From: Miltoncostaeaceae bacterium
GTDB lineage: Bacteria > Actinomycetota > Thermoleophilia > Miltoncostaeales > Miltoncostaeaceae
Assembly: GCA_030598075.1 (NCBI GenBank)
Contig: JAUVQP010000053.1
Span: 1 to 8,973 of the forward strand
Direction of reading: 5' to 3'
Length of the DNA stretch: 8,973 bases
Part shown: piece after piece, positions 6,327-8,973 of the stretch
How positions within the stretch are numbered: the stretch's first letter is position 1
How the letters are laid out: each line of letters starts with the position of its first letter
The notes under the pieces: generated by a model
The model's input: the letters and a program-made list of their open reading frames with translations, nothing else
Database searches by the model: none
What the model was told of the DNA's origin: nothing
Position numbers and translations under genes: made by a program

Positions 6327-7516
6327 GCGGTGATCTCGTCGTAGAGCTCCGCGCTGCGCCGGGCGTTGGCGTCCCACGTGTAGATCTCGCGCCCGAGCTG
6401 CTGCGCTCGGCGGCCCATGCGTTCGGCCAGCGCCGAGTCGTCGAGGATCGTCGCCAGCGCCTCGGCGAGCGGCTCGGGCTCGCTCGGTGGCACGAGCAGT
6501 CCGGTCTCGCCGTGCCGGACGATCTCGGGTGTTCCGTCGACGGCGGTCGCGACCACCGGACGAGCGCAGTTCATCGCCTCGCAGATGACAGTGGGAAGCC
6601 CCTCGCTGAGCGATGGCAGCACGAAGAGGTCCCCGGCCGCCATCAACCAGGCCACGTCGTCGTGCCGAATCTTTCCGACGAAGCGAAGTCGATCCGCCAC
6701 CCCCAGTCCTCTCGCCCGGTCTTCGAGCTCGTCGCGAAGCTCGCCGATGCCGGCGGCGACGACGAGCGGGGCGCCTTGTGGGCGCCGACCGAGGATCCCG
6801 AGCGCCTCGACGAGGGTGTCGACTCCCTTGCGCGGCACGAGCTTGCCCACGAAGCTGACGATCTTCTCGTCCTCCGGCAGGCCCAGGCGACGCCTCGCCT
6901 CGCCGGCGTCGCGGGTCCGAAAGACCTTCGTGTCAGCGCCGTTCGGAACGACCGCGATCGGTCTCCGAGGCGTGCCGAGCGCGGCCGCAGCATCACGGAT
7001 CGACGCGCTGACTGCGGTGATCTGCTCGACGGCCTCGATCGCCTGCACGACCTGGGCGCGCTGGGCTCTGCCGCGCTGCGGTAGGTCGAGGACGTCCGCG
7101 CGGTGGGTGGTGGCGAGCACCGGAACGTCGATCTCGGCGCCGACCGCCGCCGCCGCCCATCCGTCGGGAACCAGCATGTGCGCGTGGATGATCTGAAAGG
7201 GCCACCGGTGGTGGATCCTCCTGGTGAGCCGTCGGATGGCCAGAAGCATCGCGTCGGCGTTGCGTACGCCGAGCCGGGCGCCCGGAAGCGCCAGCTTCGT
7301 CGGGTAGATGATCGGGATGGTGTCGATCGAGTCGAATCGCGGAACGGAGCGAGCGGCCCGATAGCGCGGCAGCAGCGGCGGCGCCCACCCGGTCGGGGAC
7401 ATGACGCGCACGTCGTGTCCCAGCCGAACCAGCGCGCGCACCTGCTCGTGTACGAAGATGCCGGCCGTCGGATTGACCGGGCTGGGGTACATGTGGCTGA
7501 GCATCAGGACCCTCAT
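6323..7516 (-). CDS. GT4 family glycosyltransferase
   Basis: A 397-residue GT-B fold retaining glycosyltransferase, cytosolic or membrane-associated, expected to add one sugar from a nucleotide-sugar donor to the lipid-linked repeat unit. The N-terminal domain opens with MRVLMLSHMYPSP and has GIFVHEQ (19-25) and HAH (111-113), the usual GT4 acceptor-side pattern. The C-terminal domain has the donor-site signature GKLVPRKG (224-231) and a complete EX7E motif, Glu305 to Glu313 (EGLPTVICE), followed by a Gly-Thr-Pro-Glu-Ile loop. Length is normal for the family. The reading frame stays open upstream to 7780, but that part is a shadow of the polymerase gene. The ATG at 7514-7516 is chosen because it starts the first beta strand, overlaps the upstream stop as ATGA, and has AAGGGA (7522-7527) five bases upstream. 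The 3' end overlaps the next gene by 4 bases (GTGA). Donor and acceptor sugars cannot be predicted. Confidence 0.95.
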   Translation of the reverse strand: MRVLMLSHMYPSPVNPTAGIFVHEQVRALVRLGHDVRVMSPTGWAPPLLPRYRAARSVPRFDSIDTIPIIYPTKLALPGARLGVRNADAMLLAIRRLTRRIHHRWPFQIIHAHMLVPDGWAAAAVGAEIDVPVLATTHRADVLDLPQRGRAQRAQVVQAIEAVEQITAVSASIRDAAAALGTPRRPIAVVPNGADTKVFRTRDAGEARRRLGLPEDEKIVSFVGKLVPRKGVDTLVEALGILGRRPQGAPLVVAAGIGELRDELEDRARGLGVADRLRFVGKIRHDDVAWLMAAGDLFVLPSLSEGLPTVICEAMNCARPVVATAVDGTPEIVRHGETGLLVPPSEPEPLAEALATILDDSALAERMGRRAQQLGREIYTWDANARRSAELYDEITA

Positions 7517-8949
7517 GCCGCTCCCTTTCGCGCGTAGGCGATCGCTCCCATCGCGAGGCCGAACGTCACCCACATCGGGGCGAATGCGATCGCGGTGGAG
7601 GGGCCGAGGCTGCCTGCGATCCAACCCAGCATCGCCAGCCCGGACGCCAGCGCGAGGTAGCGCGCGAAGGGCTCCGTCGCTCGTCGCGCCGCGACGAGCG
7701 CGCCCCGGAGGACGCTGACGTAGAAGGCGAGGTACAGAGCGAAGGCCACCAGCCCGCCCGTGACCAACACCTCGAGCCACCAGTTGTGAAGGTTGCCGAC
7801 GCCGGGGAAGTTCGCCAGCGCCTGGACCTCGCTCTCGGCGTTTCCGGCGCCGACTCCCAGGCCGTCGGTCTCCTCGATGAGGGCAAAGCCCTCATCGAGG
7901 AGTGACGCCCGCACGCCCCCCGATCCCGACTGCGTCTCGATCTGGGCGAAGAGGACGTTGAAGTCGAACTTCGTCACGGTCGTCTCTGGAAGCGGAATGA
8001 TGCCCCCGCCGAGTACCGATGGGACGACCAGGAGCACCGCGAGGGCGGCGACCGCGCCGCCCGCCACGAGGCGCCCTCGCCGCTCGCGGTCCGCTCCCAC
8101 GATGACGAGCATGCCTGCGAGGACGAGGCCCACGGCGAGGAGTGCCGACTTGCTCCCCGTGGTCATCACCATCAGCAGGCACAGCGCTCCGCCCGCGTAG
8201 CCGATGGCCCGTATGCGGACGTCTCGGTAGACGATTGGGAGAACGGCGAAGAACGGGAGCGTCAAGGCGAGGTAGGTCGCGAAGTTGTTCTCGTTCCCGA
8301 ACAGTGAGGTTGCGCCGAAGGCCCCGAGGCGACCGCTCGCCCGTGACGTGGGGAGCGTGAACCCGGTGGCGATCTCCGCGGCCGCCACCAAGCAGGCCAA
8401 CGCGAACACGACGGCCAGCACGCCCAGCAGCCACAGCGCCCTCCTGCGCGAACGGCAGAGGACCGCGATCCCCACCGCCAGGCCCGCACCCATCGTCAGG
8501 AGCGCGGTCCAACGGAGTGCGGCGAGCGGACTTCCGGCCCAACCGATCGAGAGAAGCGACCACACGATCCAGACGCCGAGCAGCCCCGCGGCGCGCGTAA
8601 CCCCGACGGGGAGGACCAGTCGGCCGTCCATCAGCAGGTAGCCGACGAGCCCGAGCCCGAGCAGCACGATCAGGATGCGGAAACCGAACAGCCAGGGGGC
8701 GGCCGGCGGGGCGAGGTTCGGCCCCACGATCGCCGCTCCGGCGGCAAGGGCCACGAGCACTCGACCAAGCGTCGGCACGGGCGTCGCGCGCAGGAGTGTG
8801 GCGACCAGTGCCGCGACGACGAGGGCAAGCCCGAGAGCCGGTTGCACGAGTGCGAGCACACCGGCAAGAACGGCCCCGGCCGCGAGCGCGATGAGCGGTG
8901 GTCTCGCCGCCGGGGCCGCGAGCGGCCGCGCGGTGGCTTGGCTCGGCAT
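7513..8949 (-). CDS. O-antigen ligase/polymerase-like (Wzy-type) polytopic membrane protein
   Basis: A 478-residue integral membrane protein that probably polymerises lipid-linked repeat units, or ligates a finished glycan, on the outer face of the cytoplasmic membrane. About 13 hydrophobic segments are visible (roughly residues 18-35, 38-54, 62-77, 87-107, 119-137, 145-165, 171-194, 224-240, 247-262, 267-285, 293-311, 393-416, 428-446 and 453-472). A large polar loop at about 312-392 separates the last segments, as in the O-antigen ligase/Wzy_C family. Family-like motifs are FGNENNFATYLAL near 216-229, an Arg at 347 at the head of the loop, the Gly-rich GLGVGAGNAE at 363-372, and NLHNWWLEVLVTGG at 386-399 with His388. 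The ATG at 8947-8949 precedes the first hydrophobic segment by a sensible distance. The stop overlaps the next gene's ATG by 4 bases (ATGA). Codons 350-360 form a perfect hairpin. Polymerase and ligase cannot be told apart from sequence; the cluster context favours polymerase. Confidence 0.87.
   Translation of the reverse strand: MPSQATARPLAAPAARPPLIALAAGAVLAGVLALVQPALGLALVVAALVATLLRATPVPTLGRVLVALAAGAAIVGPNLAPPAAPWLFGFRILIVLLGLGLVGYLLMDGRLVLPVGVTRAAGLLGVWIVWSLLSIGWAGSPLAALRWTALLTMGAGLAVGIAVLCRSRRRALWLLGVLAVVFALACLVAAAEIATGFTLPTSRASGRLGAFGATSLFGNENNFATYLALTLPFFAVLPIVYRDVRIRAIGYAGGALCLLMVMTTGSKSALLAVGLVLAGMLVIVGADRERRGRLVAGGAVAALAVLLVVPSVLGGGIIPLPETTVTKFDFNVLFAQIETQSGSGGVRASLLDEGFALIEETDGLGVGAGNAESEVQALANFPGVGNLHNWWLEVLVTGGLVAFALYLAFYVSVLRGALVAARRATEPFARYLALASGLAMLGWIAGSLGPSTAIAFAPMWVTFGLAMGAIAYARKGAA
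7522..7527 (-). promoter_or_regulatory. Ribosome binding site AAGGGA for the first GT4 gene
   Basis: AAGGGA on the minus strand, in the last codons of the polymerase-like gene, is five bases before the ATG at 7514-7516. It fixes the start of the glycosyltransferase, whose frame otherwise stays open for 88 more codons inside the upstream gene. Confidence 0.6.
7870..7902 (-). repeat. Perfect 15-bp inverted repeat with 3-nt loop inside the polymerase gene
   Basis: On the plus strand the left arm CTCCTCGATGAGGGC (7870-7884) and right arm GCCCTCATCGAGGAG (7888-7902) are exact reverse complements around AAA (7885-7887). The next outward pair (7869 and 7903) does not match. The element spans exactly eleven codons, 350-360, reading LLDEGFALIEE in the large extracytoplasmic loop. 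The mRNA would form a very stable hairpin with a UUU loop. There is no T-run after it on the minus strand, so it does not look like an ordinary intrinsic terminator. Confidence 0.9.
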
Positions 8950-8973
8950 CGGCCGCGCAGGCTACCAGCGCGG

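Noticed and set aside
7517..7780. Longer start for the first GT4 gene, 88 codons upstream
   Set aside because: The extra translation is Arg/Gly-rich and out of frame with the polymerase gene that occupies this DNA. The MRVLMLSHMYPSP start with AAGGGA upstream fits the family.
8959..8964. TAGCCT on the minus strand, a TANNNT-type -10 element nine bases before the first gene's ATG
   Set aside because: Only 24 bases upstream are available, no -35 can be examined, and the TAG could equally be the stop codon of an upstream gene in the same operon.

Overview
The window is one stretch of a high-GC (by eye about 70%) bacterial chromosome. Every gene I can support lies on the minus strand, so transcription runs from 8949 down to 1. 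The set is a surface or exopolysaccharide biosynthesis cluster of the Wzx/Wzy-dependent type. GTG starts, stop/start overlaps at almost every junction, very high GC, and the protein style (Wzz-type regulator without a fused kinase, small phosphoglycosyl transferase, WbuB-like glycosyltransferase) suggest an actinobacterium, perhaps of the Thermoleophilia. The lineage is an inference from style only and was not checked by a search.

Order in the direction of transcription: a polytopic O-antigen ligase/polymerase-like protein (8949-7513); a GT4 glycosyltransferase (7516-6323); an ATP-grasp ligase (6326-5181); a two-domain protein joining a DUF7033-type polysaccharide deacetylase to a GT4 glycosyltransferase (5188-2828); a WbuB-like GT4 glycosyltransferase (2831-1617); an initiating undecaprenyl-phosphate sugar phosphotransferase of the small type (1624-965); a Wzz-type chain-length determinant (968-66); and the first 19 codons of what looks like a lipoprotein (58 to beyond the window edge). 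There is no intergenic stretch longer than a few bases, no RNA gene, no mobile element and no CRISPR array. The 24 bases upstream of the first gene are too few to judge a promoter.

Working model: the phosphoglycosyl transferase loads the first sugar phosphate onto undecaprenyl phosphate on the cytoplasmic face; the three GT4 domains extend the repeat unit; the deacetylase domain and the ATP-grasp ligase may modify it (N-deacetylation, then amide formation); an unseen flippase moves it out; the Wzy-like protein polymerises or ligates it; and the Wzz-like protein sets chain length. No Wzx flippase and no tyrosine kinase or phosphatase appear in this window.

The points most worth a second look are the deacetylase-glycosyltransferase fusion, its pairing with an ATP-grasp ligase (which together suggest an amide-decorated polysaccharide), a perfect 15-bp inverted repeat with a 3-nt loop inside the polymerase gene, and a run of eight C in the fusion gene.
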